NCBI GenBank assembly: GCA_002482685.1
Contig: DLGL01000110.1
Coordinates: 1 to 13,417 of the forward strand
From: Bacteriovoracaceae bacterium UBA7695
GTDB lineage: Bacteria; Bdellovibrionota; Bacteriovoracia; Bacteriovoracales; Bacteriovoracaceae
Reading direction: 5' to 3'
DNA length: 13,417 nt
Each line of letters begins with the position of its first letter. Position 1 is the first letter of the stretch. Below the pieces are notes generated by a model. It saw only the letters and a program-made list of their open reading frames with translations, was not told where the DNA came from and did not search any database. Of this stretch, positions 7,457 to 13,417 are shown piece after piece. The position numbers and the translations under genes were made by a program.

Positions 7457-7933
7457 ATGAAATTTTTGCCCCCTAAACTCGCTCAATGCCTATTGGTCTC
7501 CACAATTATTTTCCCAACTCTGGCCTTTGCGAAAACATGGGGATTAGGTGCTGTTATCGGAGCTCCTACAGGGCTTTCAGCTAACTATTTTCTGAGTGAG
7601 GTCAGAACTGTTCATACCACTCTTGCCTATGACTTTAGTGGGGATGATGACCTTCAGATCGCCTCTCATTACCAATGGAGAAGAAACAACCTGAGTTTTG
7701 AAGACTTTAAGATGGGTTGGTTTTATGGAGTCGGCGCCCGGCTCGCCTTTAGAGATCATGATCACCACGACGATGAGGATCTGGAATTCGGGCCAAGTGG
7801 AACAATTGGATTATTCCATGAGTTTCAAGAAATTCCCCTTGAGGCTTTTCTCAAAGGAAATTTAACCGTGAATGTTATCGAGGACACTGATGTGGATGCG
7901 GATGTGATGCTCGGGCTTCATTACAATTTCTAA
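7457..7933 (+). CDS. Small outer-membrane beta-barrel-like protein with signal peptide
   Basis: From the ATG at 7457, which has AAAAGGAA just upstream, the product is 158 residues. An earlier GTG at 7421 would add 12 residues ahead of the signal peptide and is unlikely. Residues 1-25 are a Sec signal peptide: Lys at 2 and 7, a hydrophobic core LLVSTIIFPTL and a cleavage site AFA before K26. The mature part alternates polar and apolar residues in strand-like runs and ends in Phe (LGLHYNF), the usual C-terminal signal of outer-membrane barrels. The opening WGLGAVIGAPTGLSANYFL resembles small conserved barrels of the DUF3996 kind, which is a tentative match. Residues 100-109 form an acidic, histidine-rich stretch (DHDHHDDEDL), probably an exposed loop. 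There is no cysteine in the mature part. It stands alone on this strand, between the flgE terminator and a converging gene. Function unknown. Confidence 0.8.
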   Translation: MKFLPPKLAQCLLVSTIIFPTLAFAKTWGLGAVIGAPTGLSANYFLSEVRTVHTTLAYDFSGDDDLQIASHYQWRRNNLSFEDFKMGWFYGVGARLAFRDHDHHDDEDLEFGPSGTIGLFHEFQEIPLEAFLKGNLTVNVIEDTDVDADVMLGLHYNF

Positions 7934-7938
7934 AAGAT

Positions 7939-8169
7939 CTAACCGTTATTACCTATGGCCTCAACCGGACAAGCCGCCAGAGCATTTTCAGCATCCTCAA
8001 ACTCCTGAGGAGTCTGAGGCTGGAGCATAACGTAGGCGTGCCCATCATTATCATTCATCGTAAAAAGCTTAGGAGCTTCAACACAGCAGGCATCGCACGC
8101 AATACATTGATCATCCACGTAGTATTTACCTGGAACGTTATCTTTGAATCGTGAGTCCTTGTCTGCCAT
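7939..8169 (-). CDS. Small [4Fe-4S] ferredoxin
   Basis: This 76-residue cytoplasmic protein is an electron carrier. C22, C25 and C28 (CIACDAC) with C67 followed by proline (AACPVEAIG) give the single-cluster ferredoxin pattern CxxCxxC...CP, binding one [4Fe-4S] cluster (or [3Fe-4S]). An additional C29 adjoins the motif. Only one such motif is present, so it is not a bacterial 2x[4Fe-4S] ferredoxin; it fits the Fer4_13/Fer4_15-like single-cluster group. AGGAGC (on the minus strand, 8176-8181) precedes the ATG by 6 bases. It lies 27 bases downstream of the ppiD stop on the same strand and is likely cotranscribed with it. Its stop is 5 bases from that of the converging barrel gene, with no terminator between them. 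The redox partner cannot be told from the window. Confidence 0.92.
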   Translation of the reverse strand: MADKDSRFKDNVPGKYYVDDQCIACDACCVEAPKLFTMNDNDGHAYVMLQPQTPQEFEDAENALAACPVEAIGNNG

Positions 8170-8196
8170 CTAAAAGCTCCTGTTTGGGGCCCAACC

Positions 8197-9681
8197 TTAC
8201 ATCACTGCGGGGTTAGTGACAATCTTAGCTTTGTTATTAAGTGTCTTAATCAGCTCTTCCCGAGATTTTCTCGAAAAGGCTTGATTCTGAGCTGTCACTT
8301 CAGCTGCCAATTGCTCTTCAACTTTTTTATCTTGATTCACTGACTTAGAGTTAACTTTTACCAGGTAAATCGTCCCTGCGTTTCCAAAATTCAAAGTATC
8401 TCCTGGGTTAGCATTGAAAAGTTCTTCTGCTTCTTTCGGAGAAAGGTTTAGCTGGCCTACGTTTTGATCGTATTGATTAACGTCAGCGTTCTTAAAAAAC
8501 TGAGCATCAAGTTTCTTTTGGATGCTTTCAAGTTCGGCCACTTTGTTATCTTTAAGAAGGCTTTCGATTTTACCTTTTTCAGTTTCTAGAAGCTTATCTA
8601 AGTCCTGGGCCTTCGTTTTTTGAATCGCTAATTGTGCTAATTCATTTTGAACTGCTGCCAGAGGCTTAGTGGCCGAAGCTTTTTTATCTTCTACATAAAT
8701 CAGGTGGTAGCCAAATTGAGTTTTAATCGGCTCAGAGATGGATCCCTTTGCCATTTTGAAAGCAACATCATCAAACTCAGGAACCATTCTTCCTCGAGAG
8801 AACCAACCAAGGTCCCCACCGTTTGTCTTACCAGTAGGATCCTCGCTTTCTTTTCCAGCAACAGTGCCGAAATTGGCAGGAGTTACTTTTGCTCTGAGAG
8901 CTTTTACTTTTTCCAGGGCCTTAGCATCGTTTTCGCCTTTAATCAGGATATGACGGGCCTTCACTTCCTCTGCTTGATTGTATTTGGCGTAGTTTTCTGT
9001 GTAAGCCGCTTCTAGAGATTTAAGATTTTCAGGCTTAGAAATGTAGTCTTTGATTTCTTGTTCAGAAACACTAACCAGAGGGGCAAGAGACTGACGGCTA
9101 ATTTTAATGGCGTGAACATTCACTCCATTATTTTTAAAGTTCAAAATATCCTTTACAGCATTTTCTGAAACGAGGGTTGTGCTGAAAAGCTCATCCACTT
9201 TTTTCTGCTTTAGGTCATTTGAGATCAATTCTTCAAATTGTGTGGGAGTATAGCCATTTGATTGCAACACGTTGCGGTAAAGATTCACATCAAACTGCTC
9301 ATTTCTCTTAAAGTAAGGAAGATTTTTGATTTCGTTTTTGATTTCTTCCAATGACACAACGAACCCCATGCTTTCTGCCGTGTTCGCAATGAGTTTTTGT
9401 TGGATAAGGCCGTTCATAACGGACTGCTTTATACCCATTTCCTCAAGTTGTTTCTGGCTCATGCCTTTGCCGCCCATCATCTGGTTAAAGAATTCAACCT
9501 GTCTATTTAGAGCAATTTGATATTCTTTAATAGTGACTTCGGTTCCATCAACAGTTGCTACATTTTTACCTCCACCGAGGGAAAAATTGTCATAACCGCT
9601 GAAAAGGAAGCTCGCCATAATAATTAAAAAGAGAAAGGTCAGGATAAAGTAAGACATTTTACTCGCGAAAGCGTTCTTCAT
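8197..9681 (-). CDS. ppiD: PpiD-like membrane-anchored periplasmic chaperone with parvulin domain
   Basis: Probable folding helper for proteins leaving the Sec translocon. Of 494 residues, 9-28 form one N-terminal membrane anchor (YFILTFLFLIIMASFLF) after a positively charged start, giving a periplasmic body. Residues ~40-180 match the SurA_N-type chaperone region (VATVDGTEVTIKEY; VMNGLIQQKLIANTAESMGF). Residues 238-333 are a single parvulin (PpiC/rotamase) domain: EVKARHILIK, NGGDLGWFSRGRMVPEFDDV and PIKTQFGYHLI. The two conserved histidines (243, 326), M310 and F323 are kept, so isomerase activity is plausible, unlike the E. coli PpiD domain, which is reported inactive. A helical segment (340-395) and a further C-terminal region follow. 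It is shorter than E. coli PpiD (623) but has the same order of parts. AAAGGAA lies just before the ATG, and a promoter is visible upstream. The symbol is by architecture; a plain SurA/PrsA-like name is the alternative. Confidence 0.88.
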   Translation of the reverse strand: MKNAFASKMSYFILTFLFLIIMASFLFSGYDNFSLGGGKNVATVDGTEVTIKEYQIALNRQVEFFNQMMGGKGMSQKQLEEMGIKQSVMNGLIQQKLIANTAESMGFVVSLEEIKNEIKNLPYFKRNEQFDVNLYRNVLQSNGYTPTQFEELISNDLKQKKVDELFSTTLVSENAVKDILNFKNNGVNVHAIKISRQSLAPLVSVSEQEIKDYISKPENLKSLEAAYTENYAKYNQAEEVKARHILIKGENDAKALEKVKALRAKVTPANFGTVAGKESEDPTGKTNGGDLGWFSRGRMVPEFDDVAFKMAKGSISEPIKTQFGYHLIYVEDKKASATKPLAAVQNELAQLAIQKTKAQDLDKLLETEKGKIESLLKDNKVAELESIQKKLDAQFFKNADVNQYDQNVGQLNLSPKEAEELFNANPGDTLNFGNAGTIYLVKVNSKSVNQDKKVEEQLAAEVTAQNQAFSRKSREELIKTLNNKAKIVTNPAVM

Positions 9682-9715
9682 GGAATTCCTTTGGACTTAT
9701 ATATGAATGCGAGTC

Positions 9716-9745
9716 ATTTTATCGGTGAACAATGGTTATGGTCAA
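9716..9745 (-). promoter_or_regulatory. Sigma-70-like promoter for ppiD-ferredoxin
   Basis: On the minus strand, TTGACC (9740-9745, 5 of 6 to the -35 consensus) and TAAAAT (9716-9721, 5 of 6 to the -10 consensus) are separated by 18 bases. Transcription would start near 9709, giving a leader of about 28 bases that contains the AAAGGAA ribosome binding site. Location and scores agree well, but this is read by eye. Confidence 0.55.
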
Positions 9746-9780
9746 AGACTTTTCCTCTTAAACTTCGTTGGCATCAGGCA

Positions 9781-9817
9781 TTGAGTTGAATTACTCTTAT
9801 GTGATTATAGATTACAT
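9781..9817 (+). promoter_or_regulatory. Possible mreC promoter with overlapping imperfect palindrome
   Basis: TTGAGT (9781-9786) and TATAGA (9806-9811) could serve as -35 and -10 elements, but the 19-base spacer and 4/6 matches are poor. Over the -10 lies an imperfect palindrome, ATGTGAT...ATTACAT (9799-9817), with six Watson-Crick and two G-T pairs flanking an unpaired centre. Some promoter for the mre operon is needed in this divergent 151-base gap; this is the best I can see. Confidence 0.3.
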
Positions 9818-9832
9818 TTAAGGGCACTAAGC

Positions 9833-10699
9833 TTGAAACTGATTAATGAATCTTCCAAGACCAAAATTGTCAATAATATCCTGGTGGCGTTCCTGGCGAT
9901 CTATGGCATCTCGCAGAAACGCTTTGATCTGAGTGAGCCAACCTTATTTCACCAGTTGGTGACTGAGGTGATTTCGCCTGTTCAGGAAGGGCTTTCAAAT
10001 TCTAAAAAATCCCTTTCTTCACTTTGGGATAACTATCTTCTGATTGTGAATACGAGCAAAGAAAACAACGTTCTTAAAAAACAGATCTCCCGTTTGGAGA
10101 GTGATCTTTCCACTATGGAAGAGGTTAGAAAAGAAAACCTCAGGCTGAAGCGACTTCTCAGTTACTCAGATGAGATGAGTCATCAGCGTGTGATGGCCCA
10201 GGTTGTAGGGTGGGATTCAGCAAACGAATTTAAAGTGATTCGCCTTAATAAAGGTCGCAACCACGGTATTAAAACCATGGCCCCAGTGATAACCGATCAC
10301 GGCCTTGTGGGGTATGTTTATCGGGTCACTGACAATTATGCTGATGTTTTAACTATCCTGGATCAGAACAATCGTGTCGATGTAATGGTTGAGAGAACAC
10401 GCACTCACGGTATTGTGGAAGGTGTTTTTAATTTCAAGTGTGCCCTTAAGTACATCATGCGCAACGAGCCTGTGGAAGTGGGGGATAAACTCATCACGGC
10501 CGGGGTAGGGGGAATTTACCCCAAAGGCATTAAAGTCGGGATGATTACAGATATTACAAAAGAAAATTTCGGAATGACTCTCTCAATTGAAGTCATCCCT
10601 AGTGTGGACTTCGATAAGTTGGAAGAGGTATTAGTCCTTATACCCACTGAAGTCGCCGGCGTAGAAAGCCTCCTTCCTGCTGTGGAGAAAAAAATATGA
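9833..10699 (+). CDS. mreC: MreC, rod-shape-determining protein
   Basis: MreC is a periplasmic scaffold of the elongasome; it binds PBP2 and links it to MreD and MreB. The protein has 288 residues. A short N-terminal membrane anchor lies at about 13-26 (VNNILVAFLAIYGIS), then a helical linker and a coiled coil at 73-110 (ENNVLKKQISRLESDLSTME; RKENLRLKRLL). The two-part beta domain follows at 118-272, with the family features VMAQVVGWDSANEFKVIRLN, KGRNHGIKTMAPVI and DHGLVGYVYRV, then the glycine-rich GDKLITAGVGGIYPKGIKVG. The start is a TTG, chosen because AAGGG lies 8 bases before it and no ATG or GTG in frame precedes the membrane anchor. Its stop overlaps the mreD start (ATGA). mreB, often just upstream, is absent here; a divergent ppiD takes its place. 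Confidence 0.94.
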   Translation: MKLINESSKTKIVNNILVAFLAIYGISQKRFDLSEPTLFHQLVTEVISPVQEGLSNSKKSLSSLWDNYLLIVNTSKENNVLKKQISRLESDLSTMEEVRKENLRLKRLLSYSDEMSHQRVMAQVVGWDSANEFKVIRLNKGRNHGIKTMAPVITDHGLVGYVYRVTDNYADVLTILDQNNRVDVMVERTRTHGIVEGVFNFKCALKYIMRNEPVEVGDKLITAGVGGIYPKGIKVGMITDITKENFGMTLSIEVIPSVDFDKLEEVLVLIPTEVAGVESLLPAVEKKI

Positions 10700-11232
10700 G
10701 AATGAGATTCTCCCAAATCCTAATATCCTTTCTAATTACCCTTGCCCTATTAACAGGCCTTGAAATTGTTACTTCAACACTTCTTCCTGCAATGGGATGG
10801 AAAGAGTACCGTCTCACTTTTAACGTTTTAATAATTCTATTTCTGGCCATCCGAATGGATTCGCCCTTAGTTCCTTGGTTAATTCTTGGTCTTCAAATGA
10901 TCCATTCCATCTTTTCAATTGAAGGTTGGGCGCTGGGAACTCTTGCCGGTCTCATTGTTATGATGTCGGCCAATTATTTAAAAGAAGTTCTTCACCTCAC
11001 GACAGCCTTTATGACGATGCTGACGGTTCAGCTGTTTCAGGTCATCTGGTATGTGACGGTCACTCTCATCATTTGCTTAAAAATTTCAGACTTCGATAAA
11101 TTTGGGTTAATCCTGTGGAGCTTTATTCCAGGGAGTATCCTTCTTTCACTTATTTCCCCGGTACTTTTCTGGATGCTGGGACTTATCTGGAGAGTTCCGT
11201 CTGACGGCGGCTCTAGAGGAGTAGAGATTTAG
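10696..11232 (+). CDS. mreD: MreD-like inner membrane protein of the elongasome
   Basis: The 178-residue product is almost wholly hydrophobic, with about six membrane segments near 8-30, 40-53, 57-75, 77-92, 103-128 and 137-165. It ends in a short polar tail. Size, topology and the position between mreC and the PBP2 gene fit MreD, the integral membrane partner that regulates MreC-PBP2 interaction. MreD sequences diverge widely and I see no single diagnostic motif, so the call rests mainly on context. The ATG overlaps the mreC stop by four bases (ATGA) with GGAG 8 bases upstream. The mrdA start follows its stop by 2 bases. Confidence 0.85.
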   Translation: MRMRFSQILISFLITLALLTGLEIVTSTLLPAMGWKEYRLTFNVLIILFLAIRMDSPLVPWLILGLQMIHSIFSIEGWALGTLAGLIVMMSANYLKEVLHLTTAFMTMLTVQLFQVIWYVTVTLIICLKISDFDKFGLILWSFIPGSILLSLISPVLFWMLGLIWRVPSDGGSRGVEI

Positions 11233-11234
11233 TC

Positions 11235-13202
11235 ATGTTTGGAGAAGAAGAATTAGTCAAAATTCATAAAGAGAGAGCGACACTTCTTTCTTATATTATT
11301 ACGGCCGCATTCGGCCTGGTCCTCTCACGTTTATGGTATTTGCAGGTTTACAAAGGTGAGACACTCCATAACTACTCGATTCAAAACAGACTGAGAAAAG
11401 AAGTTGTCTGGGCCCCTCGTGGATTGATTTATTCACGGGATGATCAATTAATTGTTGATAACATTCCACGCTTCGATGCCATTTTAACTCCGCAATTTTT
11501 GATGGAAAAAGAGAAAACTCTCACTAAGCTTTCAAAAATTTTAAGTATGGATGAAGCCTCTATCCTCCAAATTTTGAAAAAAAATTCAAATCAGGCAAAA
11601 TACAGACCCATTATTGTTAAAAAAAATATCTCTTTTGATGAGCTGGCGCAGATTGAAACTCAAAACGCCGATCTTCCGGGAATAAGTGTTGATACCTTTA
11701 TCTCGCGGGAATACAGAGATAAAGATATTGGTGCTCACCTTCTTGGCTATATATCTGAGGTATCTCAGACTCAGCTTCCAAAGCTGCGTGAGCGCGATAA
11801 GATGGACTATCGTCTGGGTGATTTTATCGGTCAGTTTGGAATTGAAGAGCAGCTTGATAAATATCTGCGTGGGGAAAATGGTCACGAGTTCGTTGAAGTG
11901 GATGCGCGAGGGCGAAGAAAGCGCTATATCAACACTGATAATTTATTTAAAGGTATTGAAGCAGAAAAACCTCTTTCTGGAATGAATGTTAAGCTCACAA
12001 TTGATCGAGATATGCAAATTGCAGCATTCAATGCTCTTGAAGGAAAAGTTGGCGGCGTCATTGCTTTAGATATCGATAGCGGAGAAGTGCTGACAATGGT
12101 TTCCCGCCCATCATTTGATCCATCTCAATTTTCCCGAGGTCTGACTCCGGAGTATTGGCGAAGTCTCGTAACTAATAAAGAGCATCCTCTTCGGGATAGA
12201 AATATCCAAGAGCATTTCTCTCCAGGATCAACCTTTAAGGCCTTAACCGGTATTGCAGCATTTGAAGAAGGTGAGATTGATGAGAACACGGAAGTCTTCT
12301 GTACTGGAAAATGGTACTTCGGTCGCCGTGCTTACCATTGCTGGAAAAAAGAAGGACACGGGGCAACTAATTTAGTCAAAGCGATCCGTGAATCTTGTAA
12401 CGTTTATTTCCAGAAAGCTGCTAACCGTATGTCCATTGATGCTCTTGCAAAATATGCAAAGGCTTTTGGTCTTGGTGCCAGAACAGGGATATCTCTTCCC
12501 CGTGAAGTTTCAGGCCTAATCCCTACATCAGAGTGGAAGAAAAAAAGACTTGGCCAGGAATGGCAGCCGGGAGAAACGCTCTCTTGTGCTATTGGGCAGT
12601 CCTACGTACTCGCTTCGACCATACAGTTAGCAACAGCTTACGCTGCTATTGCGAACGGTGGAAAAATCTATCGCCCATTTGTTGTAAAAGATGTTTTTGA
12701 TACAGATGGAGAGTTGGTTAAAACTTACACTCCAGAACTTCTTTCACAAGTTCAGTTAAAAAATCCCAAGACATTAAAGTTTATTCGCGAAGGCTTATTT
12801 CAGGTTGTGAACAGTCCTAAGGGGACAGCTTGGTACCGCAGAGGTCAGGGAATTCTTATGGCCGGGAAAACTGGAACTTCGCAAGTTCGTGGCGCCAGCG
12901 CAGATAAGGTTCACCAGAAGTGCGAACTTATGGATTATGAATCCCGGCACCACGGTTTATTCGTCGGTTTTGCCCCAGCAGATAATCCTAAAATTGCTGC
13001 TGCAGTTATCGTAGAGCATGGTTGTCACGGATCTTCAGCCGCTACTCCTGTAGCGGAAGCCGTAATCACTCAATACATGAAGAAGTATCATCCTGATATG
13101 TATCTGCAGAATTTAGATAAAGATAAAACTATAAAGGATAGCTGGATAAAGTCACTTAAGAGTGCAGCTCCTAAACCATCGGCACCCGCCGGGGACGAAT
13201 AA
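11235..13202 (+). CDS. mrdA: Penicillin-binding protein 2 (elongation transpeptidase)
   Basis: PBP2 is the monofunctional (class B) DD-transpeptidase that cross-links new peptidoglycan along the cell wall with RodA. The 655 residues begin with a cytoplasmic tail and one membrane anchor (16-34). The dimerisation/pedestal region follows (about 55-220; APRGLIYSRDDQLIVDNIPR at its start), then the transpeptidase domain (about 245-625). All three catalytic motifs are present: S332-T-F-K335 (within SPGSTFK), S387-C-N389, and K545-T-G547 (KTGTS). S332 is the nucleophile and the target of beta-lactams. C356, C369, H375 and C388 lie between the first two motifs in a pattern that fits the zinc site described for PBP2. 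A Pro/Ala/Lys-rich tail follows the domain. The ATG lies 2 bases after the mreD stop with AGGAG at 11217-11221, a rather long spacing. The stop overlaps the rodA start (TAATG). Confidence 0.97.
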   Translation: MFGEEELVKIHKERATLLSYIITAAFGLVLSRLWYLQVYKGETLHNYSIQNRLRKEVVWAPRGLIYSRDDQLIVDNIPRFDAILTPQFLMEKEKTLTKLSKILSMDEASILQILKKNSNQAKYRPIIVKKNISFDELAQIETQNADLPGISVDTFISREYRDKDIGAHLLGYISEVSQTQLPKLRERDKMDYRLGDFIGQFGIEEQLDKYLRGENGHEFVEVDARGRRKRYINTDNLFKGIEAEKPLSGMNVKLTIDRDMQIAAFNALEGKVGGVIALDIDSGEVLTMVSRPSFDPSQFSRGLTPEYWRSLVTNKEHPLRDRNIQEHFSPGSTFKALTGIAAFEEGEIDENTEVFCTGKWYFGRRAYHCWKKEGHGATNLVKAIRESCNVYFQKAANRMSIDALAKYAKAFGLGARTGISLPREVSGLIPTSEWKKKRLGQEWQPGETLSCAIGQSYVLASTIQLATAYAAIANGGKIYRPFVVKDVFDTDGELVKTYTPELLSQVQLKNPKTLKFIREGLFQVVNSPKGTAWYRRGQGILMAGKTGTSQVRGASADKVHQKCELMDYESRHHGLFVGFAPADNPKIAAAVIVEHGCHGSSAATPVAEAVITQYMKKYHPDMYLQNLDKDKTIKDSWIKSLKSAAPKPSAPAGDE

Positions 13203-13417
13203 TGAATCAGCGGTTTATAGAATTTTTAAAACGGTATGACTTCAGCTTCATTGGAAGTATGTCCGCTATTTTTCTTGTAGGGATTTTAAATCTCTATAGT
13301 GCAACCCATTCCCAAAGTCATGAAGGTCTCGACTCTCTTTATAAATCTCAATTGATCTGGTTCAGTATATCGGTAGGCGTTGCCATTGCGATCAGTTTTT
13401 TGAATCCAAAAACTTTT
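13202..13417 (+). CDS. rodA: RodA, SEDS glycosyltransferase (3' end outside window)
   Basis: Only the first 72 codons are in view and the frame is open to the right edge. RodA polymerises glycan strands from lipid II and works as a pair with PBP2. The product begins MNQRFIEFLKRYDFSFIG and continues into a hydrophobic segment containing ILNLYSAT, the first-helix signature shared by the FtsW/RodA/SpoVE family. A second hydrophobic segment (SQLIWFSISVGVAIAISF) follows. The ATG overlaps the mrdA TAA by one base, with GGGGA at 13191-13195, so translation is coupled to PBP2. RodA rather than FtsW is chosen because of the mreC-mreD-PBP2 context. Confidence 0.92.
   Translation, partial: MNQRFIEFLKRYDFSFIGSMSAIFLVGILNLYSATHSQSHEGLDSLYKSQLIWFSISVGVAIAISFLNPKTF

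Noticed and set aside
11586..11985. Two ~99-codon frames, one on each strand, inside mrdA
   Set aside because: Both are out of frame with a PBP2 gene that has all its catalytic motifs; neither product shows a domain.
1..13417. tRNA or rRNA genes, CRISPR arrays, insertion sequences, prophage or transfer genes
   Set aside because: None were seen: no direct repeat arrays, transposase or integrase motifs, and no stretch above about 155 bases without a gene.

Overview
The window looks like chromosomal DNA of a flagellated, Gram-negative, rod-shaped bacterium of the Bdellovibrionota type; class Bacteriovoracia (Bacteriovorax, Peredibacter or Halobacteriovorax-like) is my best guess. The grounds are a moderately AT-rich composition, a long cysteine-studded exported protein of a style I associate with these predators, and flagellar and cell-wall genes diverged from the enterobacterial versions. 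The assignment is inference, not proof.

Layout. (1) Positions 1-3057 hold the 3' part of a very large gene, open at the left edge. It has a cysteine-dense N-terminal third and a downstream HExxH metallopeptidase-like motif. I do not recognise a named family; it is the most novel item here. (2) Positions 3208-7262 are a flagellar hook cluster on the + strand: fliK (hook length control), flgD (hook cap), a small conserved flagellar-operon protein (DUF3766/Flagellar_put type) and flgE (hook subunit). The first three are packed with overlaps or 1-nt gaps. flgE follows a 128-nt leader with a very strong ribosome binding site and is closed by a textbook terminator at 7309-7337. (3) A small outer-membrane barrel-like protein at 7457-7933 meets a minus-strand pair: a single-cluster ferredoxin (7939-8169) preceded in transcription order by a PpiD-like membrane-anchored parvulin chaperone (8197-9681). 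(4) A 151-nt divergent intergenic region separates ppiD from the rod-shape elongation operon mreC-mreD-mrdA(PBP2)-rodA, which is tightly overlapped and runs off the right edge inside rodA.

How the genes work together. FlgD caps the growing hook, FlgE polymerises beneath it and FliK measures its length. The small flagellar protein is a regular companion whose role is unclear. MreC and MreD scaffold the elongasome, RodA polymerises glycan and PBP2 cross-links it, which suits a rod or vibrioid cell. PpiD helps fold exported proteins at the periplasmic face of the inner membrane, possibly including the barrel protein and the large cysteine-rich protein. No RNA genes, CRISPR arrays, insertion sequences or prophage genes are visible. 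Apart from the large protein, this is mostly core chromosome. Points worth a second look are the HExxH protein, a Cys/His constellation in PBP2 that fits a zinc site, a His/Asp-rich loop in the barrel protein, the ferredoxin-PpiD pairing, and two palindromes upstream of fliK and mreC.
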